A DNA stretch of 44,581 nucleotides from DASPPK01 sp964399235 (GCA_964399235.1 CAYNQC010000004.1:1-44581); one strand, 5' to 3'. Positions 30,785-39,811 are shown, counted from the first letter of the stretch. A program made the numbers and translations. The notes: a model not told the origin generated them from the sequence alone.

Positions 30785-32956
30785 TTGAGTGAGATACAGC
30801 TACGCGTCGGAGACGCAAGACAAAGAGATGTAGGCAGAGGCATAGCCCGCATAGACCAAAAAACGATGCAGAAACTAGGCATATCCGCGGGCGACGTGAT
30901 AGAAATCTGTGGGAAAAGAACAACCTCAGCCATAGCATGGCCTGCCTACAGCGAAGATCAGAACCGAGATTTGTTGCGCATTGACGGTTTCACGCGCAAG
31001 AACGCAGGCGTGGCCATAAATGAATACGTGGTCGTCCGTGGAGCTAAGGTTAAACCTGCATTAAGCATTACCCTTGCACCTGTTGATATGAGGCTGAATG
31101 TCGACGAAGACTTCACCAATTTTGTGAGGAATCGTTTGATGGAAAGGACGCTTGTAGAGGGGGACACGACATTAGTAATGATGTTGGGACATGCCATACC
31201 CTTCACAACCACAAAAACGCGTCCCCATGGAATAGTCAAGGTCACCGCAGAAACGAAACTCACAATACTTAATGAACCGGCACCTGAAGGAAAAGGATTG
31301 CCAAGAACTAATTATGAAGATGTCGGTGGATTACGCGAGGAAATCCAAAGAGTCAGAGAAATGGTTGAACTACCACTGAGACATCCCGAGCTTTTCCAGA
31401 GACTCGGAATTGAACCTCCAAAAGGAGTATTGCTTCATGGACCCCCAGGCTGCGGCAAAACACTGCTTGCCCGAGCGGTGGCAAACGAATCTGAGGCCAA
31501 CTTCTTCTCCATAAACGGGCCTGAAATCATGAGCAAATTCTACGGAGAATCGGAAGCCAGACTGAGAGAGATATTCCAGCAGGCCCAGCAAAATGCGCCG
31601 AGCATTATCTTCATAGATGAATTGGATGCCATCGCGCCTAAGAGGGAAGAAGTAACGGGAGAAGTGGAGAGACGCGTGGTTGCTCAGCTCCTTGCGTTGA
31701 TGGACGGTCTTTCCGGCAGAGGAAACGTGATAGTCATCGGAGCCACAAACAGGCCAGGCGCCCTCGATCCAGCTCTTCGTAGACCAGGCAGGTTCGACAG
31801 GGAAATTGAAATAGGCGTCCCCGACAAGCAAGGGCGACACGAGATTCTTCAAATTCACACCAGAGGCATGCCGCTGGCTGAAGATGTTGACCTCAAAAAG
31901 CTGGCTGAAACGACGCATGGATACACAGGCGCAGATCTTTCATCTCTTGGCAGAGAGACTGCAATGAAAGCATTGCGCAGGTACCTGCCACAGATAAACC
32001 TTGAAGAAGAACGCATCCCACCAAGCGTGCTGGACAAAATGGAGGTGACTATGGAAGATTTCGTCAACGCCTACAAAGAGATAACGCCGACGGCTATGCG
32101 TGAAGTGTACATTGAAATTCCCACGGTTCGCTGGGAAGACATAGGAGGCCTGGAAGAAGTCAAGGAGGACCTCAAGGAAGCAGTTGAATGGCCACTCAAG
32201 ACCCCGGAAGTCTTTAGCAGACTCGGCATCAAACCGCCAAAAGGTATTCTGCTGTTCGGACCACCAGGCTGCGGCAAAACTCTACTGGGGAAGGCTGTGG
32301 CAACTGAAAGCGCTGCCAACTTCATAACCATCAAAGGCCCGGAGGTCTTCTCCAAATGGGTAGGAGAATCGGAAAAAGCGATAAGAGAAGTGTTCCGGAA
32401 GGCTCGAATGGCTGCTCCCGCCGTCATCTTCTTCGACGAAATCGACTCTCTTGTGCCCCGTCGAGGTCTAGGATTTTCAGATAGCGGAGTAAGCGAACGA
32501 GTCATAAGTCAACTCTTGACCGAAATGGATGGCTTGGTCACTCTCGAGGATGTAGTCGTGATTGCTGCGACGAATAGACCTGACATGGTGGATCCAGCAG
32601 TGCTTCGTCCAGGAAGGTTTGACAGATTGATCTACGTTCCTGAACCCGATGAGAAGAGCAAACTCGAAATATTCAAAATCTACACGAAGAACATGCCATT
32701 GGCGCGAGGCGTCGACCTCACACAACTCGTGGCAACTGCCAGAAACTATTCTGGGGCAGACATAGATGCTTTCTGCCGTGAAGCAGGAATGGTCGCTTTG
32801 AGAAAAGACGTCAACGCCCGCGAAGTGACCATGCAAGACTTTGAGGAAGCCCGAAAGCGTGTAGGACCTTCGGTAACACCTGACATGGAAAAATGGTACA
32901 AGAGCTTCATGCAGCAAGCCAGACAAATTCAAAAACCAGCAACACCCGTTGCGTAG
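30785..32956 (+). CDS. cdc48: CDC48/VCP-type AAA ATPase
   Basis: A 723-aa ATPase that unfolds and extracts proteins, feeding the proteasome and other systems. An N-terminal double-psi barrel/N-domain (about 1-165) is followed by two AAA modules. Walker A is GPPGCGKT at 219-226 and at 492-499; Walker B is IDEL near 277-280 and FFDEID at 549-554. The Arg-finger regions (LRRPGRFD, LRPGRFD) are intact. The C-terminus is a short Gln/Lys/Pro tail ending PVA; it lacks the HbYX proteasome-docking motif seen in PAN. TTG start. Confidence 0.97.
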   Translation: MSEIQLRVGDARQRDVGRGIARIDQKTMQKLGISAGDVIEICGKRTTSAIAWPAYSEDQNRDLLRIDGFTRKNAGVAINEYVVVRGAKVKPALSITLAPVDMRLNVDEDFTNFVRNRLMERTLVEGDTTLVMMLGHAIPFTTTKTRPHGIVKVTAETKLTILNEPAPEGKGLPRTNYEDVGGLREEIQRVREMVELPLRHPELFQRLGIEPPKGVLLHGPPGCGKTLLARAVANESEANFFSINGPEIMSKFYGESEARLREIFQQAQQNAPSIIFIDELDAIAPKREEVTGEVERRVVAQLLALMDGLSGRGNVIVIGATNRPGALDPALRRPGRFDREIEIGVPDKQGRHEILQIHTRGMPLAEDVDLKKLAETTHGYTGADLSSLGRETAMKALRRYLPQINLEEERIPPSVLDKMEVTMEDFVNAYKEITPTAMREVYIEIPTVRWEDIGGLEEVKEDLKEAVEWPLKTPEVFSRLGIKPPKGILLFGPPGCGKTLLGKAVATESAANFITIKGPEVFSKWVGESEKAIREVFRKARMAAPAVIFFDEIDSLVPRRGLGFSDSGVSERVISQLLTEMDGLVTLEDVVVIAATNRPDMVDPAVLRPGRFDRLIYVPEPDEKSKLEIFKIYTKNMPLARGVDLTQLVATARNYSGADIDAFCREAGMVALRKDVNAREVTMQDFEEARKRVGPSVTPDMEKWYKSFMQQARQIQKPATPVA

Positions 32957-32969
32957 GCGAAAAATAAAA

Positions 32970-33203
32970 ATGCCAATGCCCACAAAAACTTGGAAAACCT
33001 ATCCAGCCTACTTTGTACTGCTGGACCTTCTGCAGAAAAAAGGCGCACTGCCGGACGCAGAACTCTTCGATGCCCTGACTGACGAGTTTGAAGACTTGGG
33101 TTTCAAGGACTTCAATGAACTGCTCATGCGACTTGAAATCAGTGGCAGAATCCGCCTTACTTCGATGTCTCGCGGAAAGAGACGAGTTGAACTAATCACG
33201 TAA
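32970..33203 (+). CDS. Small winged-helix-like protein downstream of cdc48
   Basis: A 77-aa protein with a helical middle (PAYFVLLDLLQKKGALPDAELFDALTDEF) and a basic C-terminal beta hairpin (RIRLTSMSRGKRRVEL), the pattern of a small winged helix. I do not know a firm family name. ATG at 32970 or 32976; only 13 bases after the cdc48 stop, so cotranscribed. Its role with the ATPase is unknown. Confidence 0.7.
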   Translation: MPMPTKTWKTYPAYFVLLDLLQKKGALPDAELFDALTDEFEDLGFKDFNELLMRLEISGRIRLTSMSRGKRRVELIT

Positions 33204-33234
33204 GAGTTCTTCGGAAATCCGTGCGTGTGTTCTG

Positions 33235-34458
33235 ATGAAGGAAGCCGTAGACGCCATAGTAGTGGGAAGCGGACCATGCGGGTCTTTTGCGGCCTGGAAA
33301 CTCGCACAACTAGGTGTCAATGTAAGGGTGTACGAAGAGCATAAGGAAATAGGCGTTCCATGTCACTGCGCCGGTCACCTGAGCATAAAAGGCCTTTCCC
33401 GTCTCGGAACGTACCCCTTGCCATCAGCGGTTGTCGAAAACACCTTCAGAGGCGCGTCTTTCTTTTCATCCACTGGCAAGAGGTTCACGGTTCACCTTAA
33501 CTCGCCAGTCACCTGCGCCGTCGATCGGACCCTCTTTGACAGATACCTTGCAGAAAAAGCCCAGAATCTTGGAGCAACCTATTGTCTGGACTCAAGGGTT
33601 GAGAACCTGATAGTAGAGAAAGACAAGGTAGAAGGCATCGTGATAAGTCATCAAGGTAACCGTGAAAAAGTCCATTCGAGGATAGTTGTGGACGCGGAAG
33701 GAATCTCGTCAAGACTACTGAGACAGACCGGACTCCGAGCACTTGATACTAAGATGCTGGTCAACGGCATAGAGGCAGAAGCAGAAAATGTCAAGGACAC
33801 AAACTCGGATACGGTGGAAGTGTTCTTTGGAAAAGAGTATGCACCAGGATTCTACGCGTGGCTCATGCCGAAGAAAAATGGAAAGACAAAGGTTGGACTT
33901 GCCGCCAGAAGCGCAAACCCCATAGAACTACTGAAAAAACTGATTACAAAGCACCCAGTTATGTCAAAGAAATTCCGCGACGCCAAGATCACTCGAACAA
34001 TGATTCATCCGATAACACTCGGCGGACCAATAACCAAAGCATATTCAGACGGGTTCTTGGCTGTTGGAGACGCGGCTTCACAAGTGAAACCCACCACGGG
34101 AGGCGGCGTGGTCTTCGGGATGACATGCGCGGCAATCGCGGCTGAGGTTGCGAATGAAGCCGTTCGCCAAGATGACGTTTCTTCACATTTTCTTAAAACA
34201 TACCAAGAGAAATGCAACGAGACATTGGGTTTTGACACCAGAATGATGGTGAGAATGAGAAGAACGCTCAACAGGATGTCAGACGACAGGTTAGACAGCC
34301 TGATCGGTTTGTGCGCCAAGCTTGGGTTAGACAAGACGCTCAGAAATGTTAAGGAAATAGACCTGCAGGGAAGAACCTTGCTGCATGTATTGAGGAGTCC
34401 GCGGATGTTTGCCGCTCTGGGCTATTTCTTCTTTGCCTATCTTTTTGCGAATCTTTAA
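33235..34458 (+). CDS. Geranylgeranyl reductase family flavoprotein
   Basis: A 407-aa FAD enzyme that saturates the isoprenoid chains of archaeal membrane lipids (digeranylgeranylglycerophospholipid reductase family). The start has DAIVVGSGPCGSFAAWKLA and the PCHCAGHLS region where family members hold a catalytic cysteine. The substrate region YAPGFYAWLMP and the FAD motif VGDAASQVKPTTGGGVVFGM follow. The C-terminus has a short hydrophobic end (MFAALGYFFFAYLFANL) suggesting membrane contact. ATG start. First of a run with pth2 and truD. Confidence 0.92.
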   Translation: MKEAVDAIVVGSGPCGSFAAWKLAQLGVNVRVYEEHKEIGVPCHCAGHLSIKGLSRLGTYPLPSAVVENTFRGASFFSSTGKRFTVHLNSPVTCAVDRTLFDRYLAEKAQNLGATYCLDSRVENLIVEKDKVEGIVISHQGNREKVHSRIVVDAEGISSRLLRQTGLRALDTKMLVNGIEAEAENVKDTNSDTVEVFFGKEYAPGFYAWLMPKKNGKTKVGLAARSANPIELLKKLITKHPVMSKKFRDAKITRTMIHPITLGGPITKAYSDGFLAVGDAASQVKPTTGGGVVFGMTCAAIAAEVANEAVRQDDVSSHFLKTYQEKCNETLGFDTRMMVRMRRTLNRMSDDRLDSLIGLCAKLGLDKTLRNVKEIDLQGRTLLHVLRSPRMFAALGYFFFAYLFANL

Positions 34459-34500
34459 AATCCTTGAAAAACAGACTGCTACAGCAAGGTTTAAGGAAGC

Positions 34501-34863
34501 ATGTCGGACTTTCGCTACAAGCAAATCATTGTTTTCCGATCGGACCTCAAACTTAGCAAAGGCAAAACGGCAGCCCAGGCTGGACACGCCGCCGTCTCGG
34601 CCGTCGAAGAAGCACGAAGGCACAGGAAAGAATGGCTGGACGGCTGGTTAAGAGAAGGACAGTGCAAAATTGCAGTCAAGGTGAAGAATGAAAAGGCGCT
34701 TTCTGAATTGGAGACGCAGGCTAAGGAACTCGGGTTGCCTTCTGCACTAATTGTTGACAGAGGCTTAACAGAGATTCCTCCAGGAACGGTCACTTGTTTG
34801 GCAATAGGTCCTGCACCAGCAGACAGAGTAGACAAGATTACAGGCACGCTTCCGCTCCTATGA
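34501..34863 (+). CDS. pth2: Peptidyl-tRNA hydrolase Pth2
   Basis: A 120-aa enzyme freeing tRNA from stalled peptidyl-tRNA, of the archaeal/eukaryotic Pth2 type. The catalytic lysine region is SDLKLSKGKTAAQAGHAAV, then LPSALIVDRGLTEIPPGTVTCLAIGP, ending DKITGTLPLL. Length is normal. GGAAGC precedes the ATG. It is 13 bases before truD's start, so a single operon. Confidence 0.97.
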   Translation: MSDFRYKQIIVFRSDLKLSKGKTAAQAGHAAVSAVEEARRHRKEWLDGWLREGQCKIAVKVKNEKALSELETQAKELGLPSALIVDRGLTEIPPGTVTCLAIGPAPADRVDKITGTLPLL

Positions 34864-34876
34864 GCAGGCGCAGAAT

Positions 34877-36262
34877 TTGCTTGTTCCGAAATTGGAGAGA
34901 GACATCGGCATAGAAGTGTATGCAACGCGTTCTCCAGGCATTGGAGGAGCGATTAAACGAGATGTCGAGGATTTTGTTGTTGAAGAAGTGTTGGTTGACG
35001 GGTCCAAAGCGCAAGAGAACGAGCCGAATAGTGACGTTGGAAAGTCGGTTATCGGATCATCCGGTAGAAAGAGCAGTTTTCTGTTGTGCACGCTTGTCAA
35101 GCGGAATTGGGACACGTTCATATCCCTTGCCAAAATAGCCTACCAGCTGGGCATACGTCCGTCGCAGATTCAGTTTGCGGGTATAAAGGATGCAAGGGCA
35201 GTTACTTCGCAGTTTATCACGATCAAAGATGGATCGGTCGAGGATGTTCAGAGTCTCCATCTGAAGGATGTTCAAGTTCGCCCAATAGGTTATTTGCGCG
35301 CGGCGCTTTCGTCATACTTTCTTCTGGGAAACAGTTTTCACATCGCCATCAAAACAGTGAAACACTCCGCTACAACGACCAGAAGAAGGTTCGTCAAGAT
35401 TGCTGACGAAATCAAAGTTTCAGGCGGGGTTCCGAATTTTTTCGGTCATCAGCGATTTGGCACTGTCCGCCCCATTACGCATTTGGTTGGAAAAGCCATA
35501 GTCAAAGGTAGCCTTGAAAATGCGGTCATGCTGTTTCTTGCAAAGTCAAGTCCTGATGAACATCCCACGTCCAGGGAGGCTCGGCTCGAACTGTGGCAGA
35601 CGAGGAGCCTCGAGAAGGCTATGTGCGATTTTCCTAAACAGTTGCGCTATGAGAGACTGATGTTGAAAAGTCTGGCAGAGAGACCTTGCGACTTTGCTGC
35701 TGCTTTAAGGAGGTTGCCACCACGACTTTGTGAGCTCTTTGTTCAGGGGTATCAGTCTTATCTTTTCAACAGATCTTTGAGTGAAAGGATTAAGAAAGGT
35801 CTATCTTTGAGCGCTGCCGAGGTTGGCGATTACGCTGTAAGTGTCGAACGTTCTGGACTTCCGATGTTGACGATGTTCAAACGTGTCAGTCATGATAACC
35901 GTGCAGAAGTGAACAAGGCTGTCGAAAAGGGAAAGATGCGCTTGGCGATTCCACTAATTGGTCATAGGCAGTGTCCGTCAGAAGGTGTTCAGGGCGACAT
36001 TGAACGTAGAATCTTGGAGGAGGAAGGAGTTTCCCCTAGCGACTTCAGGGTTGCATGTCTGGCAGAATTGAGTGCGAAAGGTAGACTGCGAAGTGTAATC
36101 GCACCCGTGAAGGATTTGTCGTTTGAATGTTTAAGGGATAGATCGGCTGAAAAGCTGCGGAGCCGTGTTAACGTGGATTTCATGCTATATCGTGGGTCTT
36201 ATGCAACGGTTGTTCTGAGGGAATTCATGAAAGCGCGGAATCTAATAGCAGCAGGATTTTAG
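34877..36262 (+). CDS. truD: tRNA pseudouridine(13) synthase TruD
   Basis: A 461-aa enzyme converting U13 of tRNA to pseudouridine. The catalytic aspartate lies in AGIKDARAVTSQ (D105). Motif II reads GGVPNFFGHQRFGTVRPITHLVG, and motif III is near FVQGYQSYLFNRSLSER. The N-terminus has the family IGIEVYATRSPGIGGAIKRDVEDFVVEE. TTG start; a weak GCAGG precedes. Length fits archaeal members. It follows pth2 closely. Confidence 0.95.
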   Translation: MLVPKLERDIGIEVYATRSPGIGGAIKRDVEDFVVEEVLVDGSKAQENEPNSDVGKSVIGSSGRKSSFLLCTLVKRNWDTFISLAKIAYQLGIRPSQIQFAGIKDARAVTSQFITIKDGSVEDVQSLHLKDVQVRPIGYLRAALSSYFLLGNSFHIAIKTVKHSATTTRRRFVKIADEIKVSGGVPNFFGHQRFGTVRPITHLVGKAIVKGSLENAVMLFLAKSSPDEHPTSREARLELWQTRSLEKAMCDFPKQLRYERLMLKSLAERPCDFAAALRRLPPRLCELFVQGYQSYLFNRSLSERIKKGLSLSAAEVGDYAVSVERSGLPMLTMFKRVSHDNRAEVNKAVEKGKMRLAIPLIGHRQCPSEGVQGDIERRILEEEGVSPSDFRVACLAELSAKGRLRSVIAPVKDLSFECLRDRSAEKLRSRVNVDFMLYRGSYATVVLREFMKARNLIAAGF

Positions 36263-36284
36263 CTTAACGCGAGGGATCTGTTTT

Positions 36285-36818
36285 TCAACTGATTGTCTTC
36301 AGAAGATCGGATCTGGTCACTATTCCAATCAGTTCTCTGCCTTTCTTGATCAGCACGCCTGGATTTCGCTCTAATAACGCGCGAACAGTCTCGATGTTCA
36401 TGTCTTCTTGCACTTCTGGAAGAGGCGGATCCATGATTTTCCTGACTTTCTCGCTTGCCACGTTTGTTCTCAAATTTCCTATAATGCCCTGTTCAGTTAT
36501 CGTGCCAACGATTCTGTTTCCGTCGGCCACAGGAAGCTGTGAAACAGCGTTTGCCACCATGATTTCGCTTGCTTTCATCACGCTGTCGCCGGGTTTGGCG
36601 AGGATAACGCCTCTGGTCATGATGTCCCTGCACTTTCTTTCCTGCTCGGGCTTGAGAACGTTGATGATTCTGTTCACGGTGGAGAGTCTGGGGTCAACTT
36701 TGCCTTGTTCGATTTTTGCTATGTGAGCTTGGGAGACGCCTGCGAGAACCGCAAGCTTTTTCTGAGTGAAACCTGCTTTGATTCTCAGCCTTTTTATCGA
36801 CGCGCCCGTGATGGACAA
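36285..36818 (-). CDS. HTH-CBS transcriptional regulator divergent from SAM synthetase
   Basis: A 177-aa protein: a Cro/C1-type helix-turn-helix (5-60; FTQKKLAVLAGVSQAHIAKIEQG) fused to a CBS pair (about 64-117 and 122-177). CBS pairs often bind adenosyl ligands such as SAM, AMP or ATP. TTG start lies 97 bases from the start of the S-adenosylmethionine synthetase gene on the other strand. A perfect inverted repeat (36820-36836) lies between its own TATA box (36841-36850) and its start. Autoregulation and possible control of the neighbour are inferred; the ligand is not known. Confidence 0.88.
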   Translation of the reverse strand: MSITGASIKRLRIKAGFTQKKLAVLAGVSQAHIAKIEQGKVDPRLSTVNRIINVLKPEQERKCRDIMTRGVILAKPGDSVMKASEIMVANAVSQLPVADGNRIVGTITEQGIIGNLRTNVASEKVRKIMDPPLPEVQEDMNIETVRALLERNPGVLIKKGRELIGIVTRSDLLKTIS

Positions 36819-36819
36819 A

Positions 36820-36836
36820 AATAACCACCAGTTATT
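36820..36836. promoter_or_regulatory. Candidate operator, inverted repeat AATAAC-N5-GTTATT
   Basis: Six-base perfect arms with a five-base spacer. It overlaps the predicted transcription start of the HTH-CBS gene and is 23-38 bases from the divergent SAM synthetase TATA box, a normal place for a repressor site. Confidence 0.45.
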
Positions 36837-36840
36837 AATT

Positions 36841-36850
36841 CTTATAAAGG
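36841..36850 (-). promoter_or_regulatory. TATA box of the HTH-CBS regulator
   Basis: Minus-strand CCTTTATAAG is 23-32 bases before the TTG start, so the transcript is probably leaderless or nearly so. Confidence 0.5.
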
Positions 36851-36858
36851 TATACAGT

Positions 36859-36868
36859 AAAATATATA
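36859..36868 (+). promoter_or_regulatory. TATA box of SAM synthetase gene
   Basis: AAAATATATA lies about 47-56 bases before the ATG; AAGGAG at 36902-36907 is the ribosome binding site. Confidence 0.5.
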
Positions 36869-36914
36869 TCTACCGCCCTCCATACACCGTGAATCCCCAG
36901 AAAGGAGATCCACA

Positions 36915-38123
36915 ATGCGAAACATCGTCGTTGAAGACTTCAAATTGACGCCGCTCGAAAAACAGCGGTTAGAGATAGTTGAAAGAAAAGGACTCGGCCA
37001 CCCAGACTACATTTGTGACGCCGTGGCCGATCAGATCTCGATTAACCTGTGCAAGGAATACCTGAAAAAAGCAGGGGTCATACTGCATCATAACATCGAC
37101 AAATCCCTGCTTGTTGCCGGAGAAACCGAAACCAAATTCAACGGCGGCACCGTCAAACAACCAATACTCTTCGTCCTCGGCGACAGAGCAACATCAATCA
37201 TAGGCGATCAAAAAATCGACGTCCCAGAAATAGCAACCAGATCCGCCAAGAACTGGTTCAAAAAGAACATGCGCTTCATCGACCCAGAAAAACACGTAAA
37301 ATACCAAGTCGAAATCAAACCCGGCTCAGTAGGCTTAACTGACATCTTCAAGCGAAAAGGCCATGTTCTAGGCGCAAATGACACCTCGGCCGCCGTCGGC
37401 TACGCACCAAAGACGAGAACAGAGAAAATCGTGTTGCAGACCGAAAAATACTTGAATTCACCGGAATTCAAAAAACGCTTCCCCGAATCAGGCGAAGACG
37501 TGAAAGTCATGGCGTTCAGAGACCGTAACGACCTTAAACTGACAGTCGCCATGGCGTTCGTTGACAGATTCATAAGCAGTGAAGAGGACTACTTCGACAA
37601 AAAAGAGAAAATCCTTGAAGAAATCAACAAATACGTTGCCGTCAACACCAACTTCGATCTCGTAGACGTACAGCTCAACACCCTAGACCGAAAAGACAGA
37701 GGCCTAGGAGGACTCTACCTCACCGTGCTAGGCACAAGCGCAGACAGCGGCGACTCAGGACAAGTCGGAAGAGGAAACCGCGTCAACGGCCTAATATCCC
37801 TCAACAGACCATTCTGTTCCGAAGCCGCAGCAGGAAAAAACCCTGTGAGCCACGTTGGAAAAATCTACAACTTCCTCACCTTCAGAATAGCCGAAAAAGT
37901 CTACAAAGAAGTCGAACAGCTTGAAGAAGTCTACATCTGGCTACTCAGCAAGATCGGCAGCCCAATTGACCACCCGGCAATCGCAGCTGCACAAGTAGTA
38001 ACGAAGGGAGACACCAACCTCGGCAAAGCCAAACAACAGATAAACGAAGTACTAGACAAAGAACTCGAAAACATCGAGAAATTCTGCATGGAACTCGCCG
38101 AAGGAAAAATATCACCCTGTTAG
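36915..38123 (+). CDS. mat: S-adenosylmethionine synthetase, archaeal type
   Basis: A 402-aa enzyme making S-adenosylmethionine from methionine and ATP, of the archaeal type that differs from bacterial MetK. Signature parts are GLGHPDYICDAVADQIS at the N-terminus, ETETKFNGGTVKQPI, KRKGHVLGANDTSAAVGYAP and LGTSADSGDSGQVGRGNRVNGLI. Length is normal. ATG start with a strong AAGGAG. Its codon use looks optimised (many C-ending codons), fitting a highly expressed gene. Divergent from the HTH-CBS regulator. Confidence 0.97.
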   Translation: MRNIVVEDFKLTPLEKQRLEIVERKGLGHPDYICDAVADQISINLCKEYLKKAGVILHHNIDKSLLVAGETETKFNGGTVKQPILFVLGDRATSIIGDQKIDVPEIATRSAKNWFKKNMRFIDPEKHVKYQVEIKPGSVGLTDIFKRKGHVLGANDTSAAVGYAPKTRTEKIVLQTEKYLNSPEFKKRFPESGEDVKVMAFRDRNDLKLTVAMAFVDRFISSEEDYFDKKEKILEEINKYVAVNTNFDLVDVQLNTLDRKDRGLGGLYLTVLGTSADSGDSGQVGRGNRVNGLISLNRPFCSEAAAGKNPVSHVGKIYNFLTFRIAEKVYKEVEQLEEVYIWLLSKIGSPIDHPAIAAAQVVTKGDTNLGKAKQQINEVLDKELENIEKFCMELAEGKISPC

Positions 38124-38168
38124 ATTCTTCAAAACATCCCTAGTTATTTCATAACCTTTTTCCCATCA

Positions 38169-38370
38169 GTGCACGAGCTTCTTGATCATGATGGAAATGG
38201 GATTGATGATCTGAAGATCCATACCTGCGCCCACGTACCTCTTTGTCTCCCAGACCAATTACTCAGGCTGTTTTATGCTCTTCGGAATCATCACACTGCC
38301 CCTTCTACGTGACACAAAAATGGGGCCAGAACCAACGATTTTCCATGGACCAGACAGAGTCGCGAATTAG
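38169..38370 (+). pseudogene. Possible decayed EF-hand/membrane-protein ORF
   Basis: GTG at 38169 starts a frame with the calcium-loop-like DHDGNGIDDLK. A +1 shift near 38215 opens a second frame of 51 codons with a hydrophobic stretch (CFMLFGIITLPLL), stopping at 38370. Together they look like one broken gene, but no start signals or family support exist. The 340-base gap 38124-38463 shows nothing else. Confidence 0.25.
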
Positions 38371-38463
38371 CAAATTTCTCAACTACTTCTGAAATCAACC
38401 GTCTGTGGAAAAAAAGGCTCTACAAAGTCTTATCACCTAGCACCTGCAAAAGTAGTCCTTCAG

Positions 38464-39483
38464 ATGAAGACTATGAAAGCTTGGCAAGCCGCACGGAACG
38501 CGTTAGAACATGTTCTCAAAGCACAGAAAGGTGAAACCCTCATCATTTTCTGCGACGACGAAAGAAAAAAGATCTGCGAACCTTTCACAATTGGAGCCCT
38601 AAATATGGGATTAAAAACCCACTTAGTCATCCTGAAAACTCAACCGGACGTGTTCCGAAGAAGGGTTCCCCTGCAGGCTTGCCAAATACTCAGAAAGCAA
38701 ACGCCGGACATCAGCATCAACCTGCTGCGCGAAAATGTAGAAGAAACACCGTTCAGAATAGAATTCACAAGAATGGAAACCGAGAAGGGCAAGTCGCGAA
38801 TCGGACATTGCCCCGGAATAACCTTAGACATGCTCACCAACGGCGCACTGGCACTGAGAGGTGCAGACCACCGAAAAATGCAGCAATTCGCACATAGATT
38901 GGTGAGAAAACTGAGAGGCACGGTCAAGCTAGAAATCACCAACGCTTCTGGCACAAGAATCTCACTCAGCGTCAAAGACAGACCATTCTTCACGGATACT
39001 ATCATCGACCCGAGAATGACAAAATGGATGAACCTTCCAACAGGCGAAGTCACCGTCGCACCGGTTGAGGACTCACTTCAAGGAAGGTTGATCTGCGACA
39101 TCGCTGTCGGAGGAATAGGCCCGGTAAAGAAGCCTGTCGAGATCAGCGTCAAGAACGGCAAAGTCGAAAACGCCTTTTCGGCAGACGTTGAGATCTTGGG
39201 GAAAATAAAGAACTCGCTGAAAACCGATAGCGCAGCCGACGTTGTTGGGGAATTTGCTTTTGGAATAAACCCCAAGGCAAGATTTGTCCGCGAGTTCTTA
39301 GAGGCTGAAAAAGTCTGTGGCACGGTCCACGTGGCGTTTGGCGACAACTCAGATATGCCATGTGGCAGAAACCGCTCCAAGAATCACATGGACTTTCTCA
39401 TATCCAAGCCTTCAGTAACCGTCTACAAAAACGACAAGTCGAGTTTTGACATACTCCAGAACGGTGCGTTCGCAGAATTCTAG
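38464..39483 (+). CDS. Aminopeptidase T-like metallopeptidase (M29 family)
   Basis: A 339-aa protein related to the thermophile aminopeptidases AmpS/PepT of family M29. Key parts are GEVTVAPVEDSLQGRLICD, then GEFAFGINPKA and the C-terminal GTVHVAFGDNSDMPCGRNRSKNHMDFLI with Glu, His and Asp for metals. The usual GG-N before the last motif reads CGRN here. It removes N-terminal amino acids in the cytosol; the substrate range is not known. ATG start; TATA-like CTTATCAC near 38428 puts the transcript start close to the ATG. Confidence 0.85.
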   Translation: MKTMKAWQAARNALEHVLKAQKGETLIIFCDDERKKICEPFTIGALNMGLKTHLVILKTQPDVFRRRVPLQACQILRKQTPDISINLLRENVEETPFRIEFTRMETEKGKSRIGHCPGITLDMLTNGALALRGADHRKMQQFAHRLVRKLRGTVKLEITNASGTRISLSVKDRPFFTDTIIDPRMTKWMNLPTGEVTVAPVEDSLQGRLICDIAVGGIGPVKKPVEISVKNGKVENAFSADVEILGKIKNSLKTDSAADVVGEFAFGINPKARFVREFLEAEKVCGTVHVAFGDNSDMPCGRNRSKNHMDFLISKPSVTVYKNDKSSFDILQNGAFAEF

Positions 39484-39500
39484 TTGCAGATGTTTGAAAC

Positions 39501-39508
39501 ATTTAAAT
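39501..39508 (+). promoter_or_regulatory. TATA box of the 87-aa protein gene
   Basis: ATTTAAAT lies 40-47 bases before the ATG of the 87-aa gene. Confidence 0.45.
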
Positions 39509-39547
39509 GGAGAAAGCAAAACCTAATCATGAACGAGATGAAACCCG

Positions 39548-39811
39548 ATGGCTGAAAACGTTGAAGAAAAACTGCCCATATCCGAATTCTACACGGTCGT
39601 TGACCACGTTACTATTTTTAAAAGCCAAAAATGGTGGGAAGCCGTTGTCATTTTCGAGTCATATGGAAAAAAGTCTATAGGGCTGTATCTTTGGCAGAAG
39701 AAGCAGGACGTGTGGAAACGAAAACACAAGTTCAACGTTCGAAACCTTGATGAATGGAACAAACTCAAGAACGCCATAGAGCAGCTTACACCAAAACTCG
39801 CTTCGAAATAA
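39548..39811 (+). CDS. Small hypothetical protein, Trp-rich
   Basis: An 87-aa soluble protein with five tryptophans and a beta-rich centre (AVVIFESYGKKSIGLYLWQKKQDVWKRKHKFNV) and a basic surface. I do not recognise it. ATG start. Its own promoter precedes it, and the following membrane protein has separate spacing of about 100 bases. Confidence 0.65.
   Translation: MAENVEEKLPISEFYTVVDHVTIFKSQKWWEAVVIFESYGKKSIGLYLWQKKQDVWKRKHKFNVRNLDEWNKLKNAIEQLTPKLASK

Noticed and set aside
38190..38216. TGATGAT-CTGA as a C/D box RNA in the gap after SAM synthetase
   Set aside because: Box C and box D would be adjacent without a guide region; the same bases encode a calcium-loop-like peptide frame.
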